Under the pieces are notes generated by a model. That model searched no databases, had not been told where the DNA came from, and was given only the letters and a program-made list of their open reading frames with translations. Made by a program: the position numbers and the translations under genes. DNA of 55,531 nucleotides from Bittarella massiliensis (ex Durand et al. 2017). GTDB lineage: Bacteria; Bacillota; Clostridia; Oscillospirales; Ruminococcaceae. Positions 22,476 to 31,085 of the stretch are shown in pieces (the first letter of the stretch is position 1; every line of letters starts with the position of its first letter). The stretch lies in NCBI RefSeq assembly GCF_017566145.1, contig NZ_JABFCL010000015.1:1-55531 (forward strand), written 5' to 3'.

Positions 22476-23042
22476 GTGGAAAGACCCCGCCTCAAGGAGG
22501 CGCTGAGCATCCCCAATTGCATGTGTTACTTTCGCATCCTCCTCATCCCCCTCTTTGTCTGGCGCTTTGCCACCGCCGAGACGGCGGCCGACTACTATCT
22601 GGCGGGGGGGATCGTGGCCCTGTCGGGGCTGACCGATCTCTTTGATGGAAAGATCGCCCGCCGCTTTCAGATGGTCACCGAGCTGGGCAAGTTCCTCGAC
22701 CCCCTGGCGGACAAGCTCACTTTGGGGGCCCTCCTCCTCTGCATGGCGCTGCGCCGCCCTGCCCTCTGGCCGCTGATGGCCCTCTTTGCCGTGAAGGAGG
22801 GGTTCATGGCGGTGATGGGGCTGCTCTTGCTGCGGCGGGGGCGCAAGCTCGACGGGGCCATGTGGTTTGGCAAGGTCTGCACCGCCACCCTCTACCTGGC
22901 GGCGGCCGCCCTCCTCCTCTTCCCGGGGCTGCCGGGCGGGGTGCAAAACGGGATCGCCCTCCTCTGCGCGGCGGTGATGGCGGCGACTTTGGGGCTCTAC
23001 ATCCCGGTCTTTCGCCGGATGTGGCGGGAGAGCGCCCGATGA
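22476..23042 (+). CDS. pgsA: CDP-alcohol phosphatidyltransferase (PgsA-like)
   Basis: This 188-residue integral membrane enzyme carries the complete family motif DG(x)2AR(x)8G(x)3D(x)3D. Asp54, Asp57, Gly58, Ala61, Arg62, Gly71, Asp75 and Asp79 lie in TDLFDGKIARR and GKFLDPLADK. Such enzymes join CDP-diacylglycerol with an alcohol, usually glycerol-3-phosphate, to make phosphatidylglycerol phosphate. Several further spans follow. The GTG start 9 bases after AAGGAG was chosen. The next gene, a phospholipase D-type enzyme, overlaps by four bases, which suggests a phosphatidylglycerol-to-cardiolipin unit. The organism may have another copy, so the exact alcohol used is not certain. Confidence 0.88.
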   Translation: MERPRLKEALSIPNCMCYFRILLIPLFVWRFATAETAADYYLAGGIVALSGLTDLFDGKIARRFQMVTELGKFLDPLADKLTLGALLLCMALRRPALWPLMALFAVKEGFMAVMGLLLLRRGRKLDGAMWFGKVCTATLYLAAAALLLFPGLPGGVQNGIALLCAAVMAATLGLYIPVFRRMWRESAR

Positions 23043-24451
23043 GCCGACGGCTGGCCCGGGCGGCGGGCATTGCCCTGGGGGGCTACCTGGGCTACGCCCT
23101 GGCGGGGGGCGTGCTGGCCTACTGGTTCCCCAAAAGGGCGGCCCCCGCCCTTCCCCCCGACGCCTTTCGCGGCGACGGGGAGGGGGTGGACCGGGTGCTG
23201 CTGGTGGAGGAGCCGCGGGCGGGGTTTGCCCGCCGGGTAGAGGTGATGCGGGCGGCGCGAAAGACCCTGGACTTCTGCTGCCACTGCGCCAAGGCGGGGG
23301 AGAGCGTGGAGGCCTTTTTCGGCGAGCTCATCCGGGCCGCCGACCGGGGGGTGCGGGTGCGGGTCCTCTTTGACGGCAAGGTGGGCGGGCTGAAAGGGGA
23401 ACACCGCGCCATCCCCGTGGCCCTTTTGAGCCACCCCAACATCCGCTTTCGGCTCTACAACCCGGTCGACCCCCTGCGGCCCTGGCGCTGGAACGCCCTG
23501 CTGCACGACAAGTTTTTGGTCGCCGACGACCGGCTGATGCTCCTGGGCGGGCGCAATCTGGGAGATGAGTACTGCGACCCGCCGGGGTACGCCGGGCCGG
23601 TCACCTACGACCGGGACGTACTGGTGGAGAACACCGCCGCCGGCACCCCGCGGGGCGGGGAGAGCGCCGTCTTACAGGTCAGGGGGTACATGGACGCCCT
23701 CTGGTCGGCCCGGGAGACCGCCGTCCCCCGGGCGGCCGACCCGGCGAGAGGGCGGGCCGCCCAGCGGCGGTTGCGGCAGATCGCCGCCCGCTGGGAGGCG
23801 CGCTGGCCCGACTACTGCCATCCCGCCCGCCCGGCGGGGGAGGAGACCCTCCCCGCCAACCGGGTCACCCTGGTGGCCAATCCGGTGATGCCGGGGCCCA
23901 AGCCGCCGGTGCTGGGGGCCACCCTGGCCGCCCTGCTCAAGGGGGGGCGCCAGGTGGACATACAGACCCCCTACGCCACCGCCAACCCCCGGCTGCTGGA
24001 GGCGCTGCGGCAGATCGCGGGCGGGGCCCAGCGGGCGCGGCTGCTCACCAACTCGGCCTACTCCTCCCCCAACTTCCCCGCCTTTTCGGGGTACGAGTGC
24101 GGCAAGGAGGCCTTTTTGGATACCGGTTTTGCCCTCTGGGAGTACCAGCGGGCCGACTCCATCCACGGCAAGGCCTGCACGGTGGACGGCCGGATCGCCG
24201 CTGTGGGCTCTTTCAACCTGGACGACCGCAGCCTTTCCATCGACACCGAGACCGCCCTGGTGGTGGACAGCCCGGCCTTCTGCCGCGCTTTGCAGGGCGA
24301 GTTGGAGCGGCTGTTTGCCCAGTGCGCCCAGGTGGGGCCGGACGGCGGCTACCTGCCCGGCCCGGTGGAGCCCGCGCCGGTGACGCCCAAAAAGCGGGCC
24401 ATCATGGCCCTTGTCTCCCTCTTCTCCCGGGCGGTGCGCCCGCTGATTTAG
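23039..24451 (+). CDS. Phospholipase D / cardiolipin synthase-like protein
   Basis: This 470-residue protein has one N-terminal hydrophobic segment and two HKD catalytic motifs: LHDKFLVADDRLMLLGGRN in the first half and IHGKACTVDGRIAAVGSFN in the second. Two HKD motifs build one active site, as in cardiolipin synthases and phosphatidyltransferases of the PLD superfamily. The ATG overlaps the pgsA stop (ATGA), so it is translationally coupled to a phosphatidylglycerol-pathway enzyme. That supports a role in cardiolipin synthesis or remodelling. The hydrophobic part is shorter than in classical Cls, so other phosphatidyl transfer activities remain possible. Confidence 0.87.
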   Translation: MSRRLARAAGIALGGYLGYALAGGVLAYWFPKRAAPALPPDAFRGDGEGVDRVLLVEEPRAGFARRVEVMRAARKTLDFCCHCAKAGESVEAFFGELIRAADRGVRVRVLFDGKVGGLKGEHRAIPVALLSHPNIRFRLYNPVDPLRPWRWNALLHDKFLVADDRLMLLGGRNLGDEYCDPPGYAGPVTYDRDVLVENTAAGTPRGGESAVLQVRGYMDALWSARETAVPRAADPARGRAAQRRLRQIAARWEARWPDYCHPARPAGEETLPANRVTLVANPVMPGPKPPVLGATLAALLKGGRQVDIQTPYATANPRLLEALRQIAGGAQRARLLTNSAYSSPNFPAFSGYECGKEAFLDTGFALWEYQRADSIHGKACTVDGRIAAVGSFNLDDRSLSIDTETALVVDSPAFCRALQGELERLFAQCAQVGPDGGYLPGPVEPAPVTPKKRAIMALVSLFSRAVRPLI

Positions 24452-24610
24452 GGGATGAGGCGCCGCTGTTCGGGAGGAGGGCGATTCTCTTACAAGGCCG
24501 GCCTGTGTGCTGGGCGGGAGAGAAAGGCCGTTTGGGGCGGCGGGGCGGATTGCCGGTCCGGCTGCCCTGTGGGGCCAAAAAACAGGCAAACAAACGCCAA
24601 ATGGAGGGAA

Positions 24611-26560
24611 ATGCAATTGGAAAAGATGACTTCCGGCAGCCTGCGGGAGATCTGTTTTGTCTCCGCGCTCCGCCACTCCCCGGAGGGGGGACACGCCGCC
24701 GCGGTGGTGAGCCGGGCCAACGGGGACAACGGCTATGACAGCCGTCTCTGGCTGGTGGACGAGGGGGCGGTGCGCCCCCTCACTGCCGGCGGGGAGGAGC
24801 GGGCTTTCTTGTGGGAGGACGAGGGGCACCTCCTCTTCCCGGCGGCGCGGACCAAGGCCGAAAAGGAGCAGACCGACGCCACCACCTACTACCGTCTGCC
24901 ACTTTGCGGGGGAGAGGCGGTTCCCGCCTTCACCGTCCCCCTCAAGGCGGTGGAGTTGCAGCGGATCGGGGGGAGCCGCTACCTGGTGACCGCCCTGGGG
25001 GAGCGGGACGAAGCCGCTCCCCCAGAGGAGGACCGCTGGGCCGGCGACTACCAGGTGATCGACGAGCTGCCCTACTGGGGCAACGGGGCCGGGTTTACAA
25101 ACGGCAAGCGCCGCCGCCTCTACCTCTTTGACGCGCAGGCGGGGACCTGCGCGCCCATCACCGCCCCCACCCAACAGGTCTGCCAGGCCCGGGTCGCCGG
25201 GTGCGGGCGGTTTGTGGGCTACACGGTACAGGGATTTGAGGGGGTACAGCCCTTGGGCCACACCTTCTGTCTCTACGACCTGGACAGCGGCGAGACCCGC
25301 ACCTTTTTAGGCGGGGAGTACACCGTTTTGCAGTTCGCCATGGCCAAAGAGGGCGTTTTTTTGGCGGCGGCCAAAACAGACCGCTGGGGGATCAACCAGA
25401 ACCCGGAGATCCTTCGCCTGGACACCGACACCGGGGAGGTACAGACCCTGCTTGACCGGGACCGCAGCCTCTGCGACGCCGTGGCCAGCGACTGCCGGCT
25501 GGGCGGCTGCACCACCTTTGCCTGCGAGGGGGGCAAGCTCTACTTCACCGGGCTGGACGGCTATTCCGCCCACCTCTACACCCTGGAGCTGGAGAGCGGC
25601 GATTTTGCCGAGCGGGTGCACCTCTCCGGCTCGGTGGACGGCTTTTCGGTCTGCGGCGGGCGGCTTCTCTGCGTGGCCATGGTGGGGCAAAACCTGCAGG
25701 AGGTGTACCGGGTGGAGGGGGACCAGCTGCAGCCGGTGACCGCCTTCAACCGGGCCTATTTGGAGAAGTATCCCCCCATCGCCCCCCAGCACCTGACCTT
25801 TGCCGACGCCGACGGGGTGGAGGTGGACGGCTGGGTACTCGTCCCCCGCGACGTGAAGGAGGGGGAGCGGCGGCCGGCCATCCTCGACATTCACGGCGGG
25901 CCCAAGGCGGCCTTTGGCGAGGTGTATTACCACGAGATGCAGCTCTGGGCCAGCCGGGGGTACTTTGTGTTTTACTGCAATCCCCGGGGCAGCGAGGGCA
26001 AGGGCAACGCCTTTGCGGAGCTGCGGGGGGCCTACGGCACCTACGACTACGACGACCTGATGCAGTTTTGCGATCTGGTGCTGGCGCGCTATCCCGCCAT
26101 TGACGAGGGGCGGGTGGGGGTCACCGGCGGCAGCTACGGCGGCTTTATGACCAACTGGATCATCGGCCACACCGACCGCTTCCGGGCCGCCGCCTCCCAG
26201 CGCAGCATCTCCAATTGGTTGAGCTTCACCTACATCTGCGACATCGGCTACTGGTTCGGCACCGACCAGATGGCCGCCGACGCCTGGTCGGACCCGGAGA
26301 AGCTCTGGTGGCACTCCCCCCTGAAGTACGCCGACAACTGCAAGACGCCCACCCTTTTCATCCACTCGGACGAGGACTACCGCTGCTGGATCCCCGAGGG
26401 GTACCAGATGTTCACCGCCCTCAAACTCCACGGGGTGGAGACTCGGATGTGTGTGTTTCACGGCGAGAACCACGAGCTCTCCCGCTCCGGCAAACCCGAG
26501 CACCGCATCCGCCGGCTCGACGAGATCACCGCCTGGTTTGAGCGGCACCTGGAGGGATAG
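24611..26560 (+). CDS. S9 family prolyl oligopeptidase / acylaminoacyl peptidase
   Basis: This 649-residue protein has an N-terminal beta-propeller-like region (about residues 20-380) and a C-terminal alpha/beta hydrolase domain. The catalytic triad is visible: Ser508 in VTGGSYGGFMTNW, an Asp in HSDEDYRC (Asp587 or 589) and His621 in GENHELSRSGKPEHR. The oxyanion strand DIHGGPKAAFG precedes the Ser. There is no signal peptide, so it probably trims short peptides in the cytoplasm. The ATG at 24611 is close behind GGAGGG; an in-frame ATG at 24626 is an alternative start. A strong terminator follows. Confidence 0.92.
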   Translation: MQLEKMTSGSLREICFVSALRHSPEGGHAAAVVSRANGDNGYDSRLWLVDEGAVRPLTAGGEERAFLWEDEGHLLFPAARTKAEKEQTDATTYYRLPLCGGEAVPAFTVPLKAVELQRIGGSRYLVTALGERDEAAPPEEDRWAGDYQVIDELPYWGNGAGFTNGKRRRLYLFDAQAGTCAPITAPTQQVCQARVAGCGRFVGYTVQGFEGVQPLGHTFCLYDLDSGETRTFLGGEYTVLQFAMAKEGVFLAAAKTDRWGINQNPEILRLDTDTGEVQTLLDRDRSLCDAVASDCRLGGCTTFACEGGKLYFTGLDGYSAHLYTLELESGDFAERVHLSGSVDGFSVCGGRLLCVAMVGQNLQEVYRVEGDQLQPVTAFNRAYLEKYPPIAPQHLTFADADGVEVDGWVLVPRDVKEGERRPAILDIHGGPKAAFGEVYYHEMQLWASRGYFVFYCNPRGSEGKGNAFAELRGAYGTYDYDDLMQFCDLVLARYPAIDEGRVGVTGGSYGGFMTNWIIGHTDRFRAAASQRSISNWLSFTYICDIGYWFGTDQMAADAWSDPEKLWWHSPLKYADNCKTPTLFIHSDEDYRCWIPEGYQMFTALKLHGVETRMCVFHGENHELSRSGKPEHRIRRLDEITAWFERHLEG

Positions 26561-26565
26561 GGAGA

Positions 26566-26606
26566 CGAAAAAAAGAGAGGACGCAGGCGCGTCCTCTCTT
26601 TTTTTG
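26566..26606. terminator. Bidirectional terminator
   Basis: AGAGAGGACGC (26574-26584) and GCGTCCTCTCT (26589-26599) are flanked by an A tract and a T tract, so it works for the plus-strand peptidase gene and the minus-strand SLOG gene. Confidence 0.85.
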
Positions 26607-26645
26607 TCTGGAGGTTGGCGGCGGATTTTGCCCTTTGAGCGGGGC

Positions 26646-27185
26646 TTACAGGGCGAGGGTGAGCTGCACCGGCCCCTCTTCGGCCAGGTTTTGGATGGGG
26701 AGGCCCTTGCTCTGGGCGTAGCGGACGGTGTAGGCGGTGCCGCCGGGAACCCCGCAGTGGTAGCAGATGAGGAGACCGGCGCGGTCGACTAGCCAGCGGT
26801 TGCGGGCGTGAAAGCAGCCGGTAAAGTAGCGGGGGGAGAGGGTGACGACCTCGCCCGCCTCCCGGCAGAGGTGTTCAAAGGCGTACCGGTCCGGCCGGGG
26901 CCAGCGGTCGGCCACCCCGGCGTGGGGGACGGCGCAGACCAGCCGCGCCCCACACCCTGCCCCCCGGGCCCTGAGGACCTGCAGCCCCGCCAGGGTGTCA
27001 AAGCCGGGGGCCATCCCGCAGAGAAAGGTGCGGCGGCCCGCCTGGCAGGCGGCGACCACGGCGCGGTAGAGGGCCTCCCGCAGGGCGCGGTAGGCCGGGC
27101 TGTCGGGGGTGTAGGGGAAGGGGAACTTCTCCGGCCGGTAGCCGGAGAAGGCCGCCGTTTCGGCGGGGTTGATGGGCGGTGTCAC
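26646..27185 (-). CDS. SLOG family protein (DUF1273/YspA-like)
   Basis: This 179-residue protein has a Rossmann-like fold of the SLOG superfamily. It begins AAFSGYRPEKFPFPY, has a helix (ALREALYRAVVAACQAG), then FLCGMAPGFDTLAGLQVLRA as the glycine-rich nucleotide site, LVCAVPHAGVADRWP, and a late GLLICYHCGVPGGTAYTVRY. SLOG proteins bind nucleotides or nucleic-acid-derived ligands, and some are parts of defence or phage systems. The GTG start follows GGAGGAG. It sits downstream of an Xre/ImmA pair on the same strand and next to phage structural genes. A regulatory or defence role is possible but is inference. Confidence 0.82.
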   Translation of the reverse strand: MTPPINPAETAAFSGYRPEKFPFPYTPDSPAYRALREALYRAVVAACQAGRRTFLCGMAPGFDTLAGLQVLRARGAGCGARLVCAVPHAGVADRWPRPDRYAFEHLCREAGEVVTLSPRYFTGCFHARNRWLVDRAGLLICYHCGVPGGTAYTVRYAQSKGLPIQNLAEEGPVQLTLAL

Positions 27186-27256
27186 AGGGCGGTCTCCTCC
27201 CCTCTGCGGCCGGACGCGCGAAGAGTGGGCCGGCACGGGCGGTGTGTGCTGACGGG

Positions 27257-27280
27257 ACGGCCGGCGGAGCCGCCGGCCGT
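27257..27280. terminator. Perfect GC-rich palindrome after the ImmA gene
   Basis: ACGGCCGGCGG and CCGCCGGCCGT form 11-bp arms around AG. It lies between the ImmA stop and the SLOG start, with no T tract. It may act as a weak terminator or RNA-stabilising hairpin. Confidence 0.4.
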
Positions 27281-27304
27281 GGCCTGCCCCCCTGAAACGG
27301 GGGG

Positions 27305-27871
27305 TCAGCGAAAGACGTCGATGTTGCCGCTGGCGGGCCGCAGCGCCCTGCCCCCGGGGGAAAACACCTGTTCCAGCGGGCAGCCGGCCAGGTGGTTTTC
27401 CAGCGGGGCGCACAGGTCGGAAAAGCGGTTGCGGATCACCGTGGGGCTGACCCCGTAGCGCTTTGCCAGCAGCCGTTCCAGGGCGCGGCGGTCCTGGCTG
27501 TAGAGGGCGCGGCGGCGGGCCACCTCGGGCAGAAAGCTCTGGTAGGGGACCAGAAGCTGGGCCGCCCCCTCGTTGGCCTGCCACTCGTCCCACCGGCCCC
27601 GGGAGGCGTGGGGGCGGATGTGCAAAAAGAGGTGGATCATCTCGTGGGCCAGAGAGAACCGCTGGGCGGTGCGGGGGTAGGAGGAGTTGACCAGGATACA
27701 GTCCTCCCCCATGATCACAGCCCCCAGACAGCGCCCGTCAAAGGGGTGAAAGTAGACGGGGATGAGGGCCTGGGCGGTGTAGAGCAGGTCCCCGGCGGGG
27801 AGCTGGCCGCGGATCTGGTCCACCCGGCGGTAGAGGCTCTGGCGGCCGCGAATCGCCTCAGGCCCCGGCAT
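27305..27871 (-). CDS. ImmA/IrrE family metallopeptidase
   Basis: This protein of about 188 residues has the zinc site HEMIH (residues 76-80, in FSLAHEMIHLFLH) and a downstream Glu in WQANEGAAQLLVP. Family members cleave Xre-type repressors and so release mobile elements or stress genes. An Xre gene directly upstream overlaps it by 14 bases, the classical ImmR/ImmA arrangement of ICEs and prophages. The C-terminal ~80 residues form a helical region (SQDRRALERLLAKRYGVSP) with a second HTH-like look. ATG at 27871 with GAGG before it was chosen; a GTG at 27880 is nearly as good. Confidence 0.87.
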   Translation of the reverse strand: MPGPEAIRGRQSLYRRVDQIRGQLPAGDLLYTAQALIPVYFHPFDGRCLGAVIMGEDCILVNSSYPRTAQRFSLAHEMIHLFLHIRPHASRGRWDEWQANEGAAQLLVPYQSFLPEVARRRALYSQDRRALERLLAKRYGVSPTVIRNRFSDLCAPLENHLAGCPLEQVFSPGGRALRPASGNIDVFR

Positions 27872-28199
27872 CGCCGCCACCCTCGCCCTTTTTGCGGGCG
27901 ATCTTCTGGGCCATGGTGACGAGAAAGTCGATGTCGTCCTCGGACAGGTCCAAATCTTCGGTCATGGATTTGAAGTGGTAGTAGAGGTTGCTGTCTTTGC
28001 CCTCCCACCCCATGAGGTAGCCGGGGGAGAGCTGCAAGACCCGCGCCAGGGCGGCGATCTTGTCGGCGCCCATGTTCTTGATCTCCTCGGTCTCATAGCG
28101 GTAGACGGTGCTCTTGGCGACGCCCAGTTTCCGGGCCACGTCCTCCAGGGAGAGGCCGAGCTCCAGCCGGCGGTTTTTGATCTTTTCGTTGATGGTCAT
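27858..28199 (-). CDS. Xre-family repressor (ImmR/CI-like)
   Basis: This 113-residue protein has an N-terminal HTH_3 domain (INEKIKNRRLELGLSLEDVA, then KLGVAKSTVYRYETEEIKNM and KIAALARVLQLSPGYLMGW). A C-terminal acidic then basic tail (DLDLSEDDIDFLV, QKIARKKGEGG) follows. This matches phage and ICE repressors that pair with ImmA proteases. GGAGGAG precedes the ATG. It is first in the minus-strand operon with ImmA and SLOG. A good promoter and a cluster of TTGCA-type boxes lie upstream, so it likely represses itself and perhaps the opposite-facing phage promoter at 28404-28432. Confidence 0.88.
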   Translation of the reverse strand: MTINEKIKNRRLELGLSLEDVARKLGVAKSTVYRYETEEIKNMGADKIAALARVLQLSPGYLMGWEGKDSNLYYHFKSMTEDLDLSEDDIDFLVTMAQKIARKKGEGGGDAGA

Positions 28200-28277
28200 A
28201 GGACACTCCTCCAAAGGCGGGGAACAGAGCCCGCCGGGAATGGGGGACGGTTGTTTCAACTTCCCCAGGATACCCAC

Positions 28278-28306
28278 AGTGTAGCAGATTTTTTGCAAAT
28301 ATGCAA
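28278..28306 (-). promoter_or_regulatory. Promoter and putative operator of the Xre-ImmA operon
   Basis: Read on the minus strand, TTGCAT (28301-28306), 17 bases, TACACT (28278-28283). Around the -35, the plus strand repeats TTTGCAAAT, ATGCAA, TTTTGCGCAT and TTTTTGCAG within 28291-28330 at roughly 10-base steps. This is the look of a multi-site repressor operator. Confidence 0.65.
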
Positions 28307-28403
28307 CGGCGTTTTGCGCATTTTTGCAGAAAAACGAAACGACGGCGGGGGGACAGAGGCGGGCGGGAAAAGCGGTTCAGGGCGTCCAATACCCCTCAAC
28401 TCG

Positions 28404-28432
28404 TTGACTTTAAGAAACAATAATGGGATAAT
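28404..28432 (+). promoter_or_regulatory. Strong promoter facing the phage gene cluster
   Basis: TTGACT (28404-28409), 17 bases, GATAAT (28427-28432). Both boxes are one base from consensus. The first phage gene starts 720 bases downstream. Confidence 0.75.
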
Positions 28433-29151
28433 ATAGTTGCTTAAAAGAACTGATACTTTGGACTTTGTTGCGGGAGGGGGGATGGAGTGGCACTGGCAGC
28501 CTTTTTGGTGAGAGCGGGAATTGCGGACCGGGCGCGGAAGGAGACGCGGCCCGGTTTCTAGGGGGTGACCCCAGAAGGGGGAGGGGTAAAGAGTTGGTTT
28601 TGATGGCCTTTGCTTAGAGGGCTTGGCAGGGTGAGGGGTTGGAAATGGGGGCGGGGCGGGCTGTTTTCAGAGGAACTTTTGCTTTCTTCCAATGTGGCGT
28701 GGCGGCAGTCTGTTGCGGGGGAGGGCGGCTGGCTGAAAAGGGGGCGGCGACGGCAGGGGCGCGGTGGACGGGAGCCGCAATTGGCGATGTGAAGGGCATT
28801 TGACAACGGTGGAAAAGGCCCCGCAAAACAGGGGGAAGAGATGTCCGGTAAAGGGAAAAGGCGGTTTGGGGGGCGGTGCGCGCTCTTGGGGGAACTGCGG
28901 ATAAGCTGGCCCCTTTCCGGCGCGGGCTGTCGCCGCTCACCTGCAGGCAGATACAGGGAGACGAGTGGACGGCGGGGCTGCCGGGGCAAGGGAGAACCGG
29001 TTTTGCAGGGGGCTGAACGGGGGTGGGGAGGCGCCGGATGCCATCTGTGGGGGGAGGCTCTCCCTCGCCCTGTGGAGGAGCTCCTTGAGGGTTGCAAATC
29101 GGCAATAAATTGAATGGATTTTGTTTTACAGTGGATAGAGGAGGGGTCACA
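28433..29151 (+). other. 720-base leader/spacer before terS
   Basis: The region opens behind a strong promoter. It holds a short GTG-led frame (28487-28560, 24 codons, preceded by GGGAGGGGGG) that overlaps a hairpin ACCGGGC-GCG / CGC-GGCCCGGT (28527-28555, then TTT). The remaining ~590 bases are G-rich with no supported gene. The short frame and hairpin could be a leader or attenuator, or may be chance. Confidence 0.4.
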
Positions 29152-29637
29152 GTGGAGAACGCGCCGGAGGGGCGGGGGTCGCGGGGACAGGAGCAGGCGT
29201 TGGACCTGCGGGCGGTCTGGGGGCTGGCCAGCCGGGGGGCGACACTGGGGGAGATCGCCCGCGCCCTGGGGGTGGGGGAGAAGACCCTGCGCTCCCGGGC
29301 CAGGGGAGACGCCGCCCTGGGGGAGGCTTTGCGGCAAAACCGCCGCACCGCAGAGGGACGGCTCTTTCAGGCGGCGATGGAACAGGCCACCGGCCGCTGG
29401 GTGGAGGAGGAGCATCCGGTGACCCTGAAAGAGGTGGAGTACGAGGGGGGCAAAAAGGTCTTTGAGCGGGAGCGGGTGGAGGTTGTCCGGCAGCGGCGGT
29501 ACCTGCCCCCCAGCGAGAAGATGCTCACCCTTTTGCTGGGGGCCCTGCTGCCCGACCTCTTTGGCGGCGGGGGGAAGCCGGGCGGGGTGGAGGTGGTTCA
29601 CCAGGTGCCCCGGCCGAAGGCGGGAAAATGCAGTTGA
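29152..29637 (+). CDS. terS: Phage terminase small subunit-like protein
   Basis: This 161-residue protein starts with a helix-turn-helix (ALDLRAVWGLASRGATLGEI, ARALGVGEKTLRSRARGD) suited to binding phage DNA. A helical central part (LRQNRRTAEGRLFQAAMEQA) and a charged C-terminal segment follow, and it ends next to the large subunit. Position directly before and overlapping terL by 10 bases is the main support. GTG 29152 lies about 7 bases after GGAGGGG and opens the conserved part. The small subunit would recognise the packaging site and regulate the large subunit. Confidence 0.75.
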   Translation: MENAPEGRGSRGQEQALDLRAVWGLASRGATLGEIARALGVGEKTLRSRARGDAALGEALRQNRRTAEGRLFQAAMEQATGRWVEEEHPVTLKEVEYEGGKKVFERERVEVVRQRRYLPPSEKMLTLLLGALLPDLFGGGGKPGGVEVVHQVPRPKAGKCS

Positions 29638-31085
29638 CACTGGACTACCGCCCCACCCCCAAGCAGGCCGCCTTTCACCGCTCGGCCGCCTTTGAGGTGC
29701 TCTACGGCGGCGCGGCTGGCGGGGGAAAGACCAAGGCCATCGCCATGGAGGCCCTGGTGGACGCCCTGGAGCACCCGGGGGTGCACAGCTACCTCTTTCG
29801 GCGCACCTACCCGGAGCTGCGGGACACCCTGCTGCGGGAGGTGATGGAATCCCTGCCGCCGGGGGCGGGCAACCTGCGGCAGACCACCCACGATTTGGAG
29901 CTGGCAAACGGCTCGGTGCTCCACTTTCGCCACTGCCGGAGCATGGCCGACTGCTACCGCTACCAGGGGGCGGAGATCAACCGCCTCTACATCGACGAGC
30001 TGACCCACTTCACCGAGGGGGAGTACAACTACTTAAAGACCCGGCTGCGGGCCAAGGCCAGCCTGGGGGTCACCCCCCGGGTGCGGTGCACCGCCAACCC
30101 CGGGGGGATTGGGCACGCCTGGGTGCGGGCCCGGTTCATCGACCCCATGCCCCCGGGCGAGGTGCGGGCCTTTGGCGGGAAGGGCAGCCAGGGCCAGGCG
30201 GGGCAGACCCGCCAGTACATCCCCGCCACCGTGGCGGACAACCCCCACCTGGCCCCCGGATACAGGGAGGAGCTGGAGCAAAAGCCCCCGGCCCTGCGGC
30301 GGGCCCTCCTGCTGGGGGACTGGAACGCCTTTGAGGGCCAGGTATTCGAGGAGTTTCGGGACGACGCGGCGGGGTACCGGAGCCGGCGGTTCAGCCACGT
30401 CATCGACCCCTTCGACCTGCCGCCGGACTGGACAGTGTACCGGGGGTTTGACTGGGGGTACACCCGCCCCTTTTCGGTGGGGTACTGGGCCAAGTCCCCC
30501 GACGGGGTGCTCTACCGCTTCTTTGAGATTTACGGCTGCCGCCCGGGGGAGGCGGACCGGGGGCTGCGGCTGGACCCGCGGACGGTGGCCCGGCAGGTGG
30601 CGGCCTTTGAGCGGGAGAACCTGGCGGGGCGGCGGGTGGTAGGGGTGGCCGACCCCAGCATCTTCGACGAGAGCCGGGGGGAGGACGGGTGCGTGGCCGC
30701 CCTCTTTGCCAGGGAGGGGCTCTACTTCGAAAAGGGGGACAACCGCCGCCTGCCGGGAAAGATGCAGCTGCACGCCCGGCTTCGCTTTGACGGGCAGGGG
30801 CTGGCGGGGCTCTATGTCTTTTCCTGCTGCCGGGCCTTTATCCGCACCCTGCCCGCCCTCTGCTACGACCCTTTGCGGCCGGAGGACGTGGACAGCGGCC
30901 AGGAGGACCACGTCTACGACGAGGCGCGGTATGTCTGCATGGCAAACCCCCTCTACACCCCGCCGCCCCCCGCCCGGCCCCACCCACCGGGGGGCGGCCC
31001 GCTGGAGATCGACCCTGCGCCGCTGCGGGGGAACGGCCCCTACGACGGGATGTTGGTCGGCAAAACGCCGGGTTGGCCGGGGTAG
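29628..31085 (+). CDS. terL: Phage terminase large subunit
   Basis: This 485-residue protein packages DNA into heads. The ATPase part has Walker A GGAAGGGKTKAI (Lys34) and Walker B RLYIDELTHF with its catalytic Glu, plus the coupling motif RCTANPGG. The C-terminal RNase H-like nuclease shows Asp residues in YRGFDWGYTRPFSVGY, VVGVADPSIFDE and the final EDHVYDEARYVCM. All core motifs are intact, so it could be functional. The tail after about residue 440 is Pro-rich. A 427-base gap, unusual inside such an operon, separates it from the portal gene. Confidence 0.93.
   Translation: MQLTLDYRPTPKQAAFHRSAAFEVLYGGAAGGGKTKAIAMEALVDALEHPGVHSYLFRRTYPELRDTLLREVMESLPPGAGNLRQTTHDLELANGSVLHFRHCRSMADCYRYQGAEINRLYIDELTHFTEGEYNYLKTRLRAKASLGVTPRVRCTANPGGIGHAWVRARFIDPMPPGEVRAFGGKGSQGQAGQTRQYIPATVADNPHLAPGYREELEQKPPALRRALLLGDWNAFEGQVFEEFRDDAAGYRSRRFSHVIDPFDLPPDWTVYRGFDWGYTRPFSVGYWAKSPDGVLYRFFEIYGCRPGEADRGLRLDPRTVARQVAAFERENLAGRRVVGVADPSIFDESRGEDGCVAALFAREGLYFEKGDNRRLPGKMQLHARLRFDGQGLAGLYVFSCCRAFIRTLPALCYDPLRPEDVDSGQEDHVYDEARYVCMANPLYTPPPPARPHPPGGGPLEIDPAPLRGNGPYDGMLVGKTPGWPG

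Noticed and set aside
28482..28511. Reading the nine-codon, three-Trp frame as a trp-type leader peptide
   Set aside because: No tryptophan-related gene follows and the Trp codons are not adjacent. Kept only as part of a low-interest leader observation.
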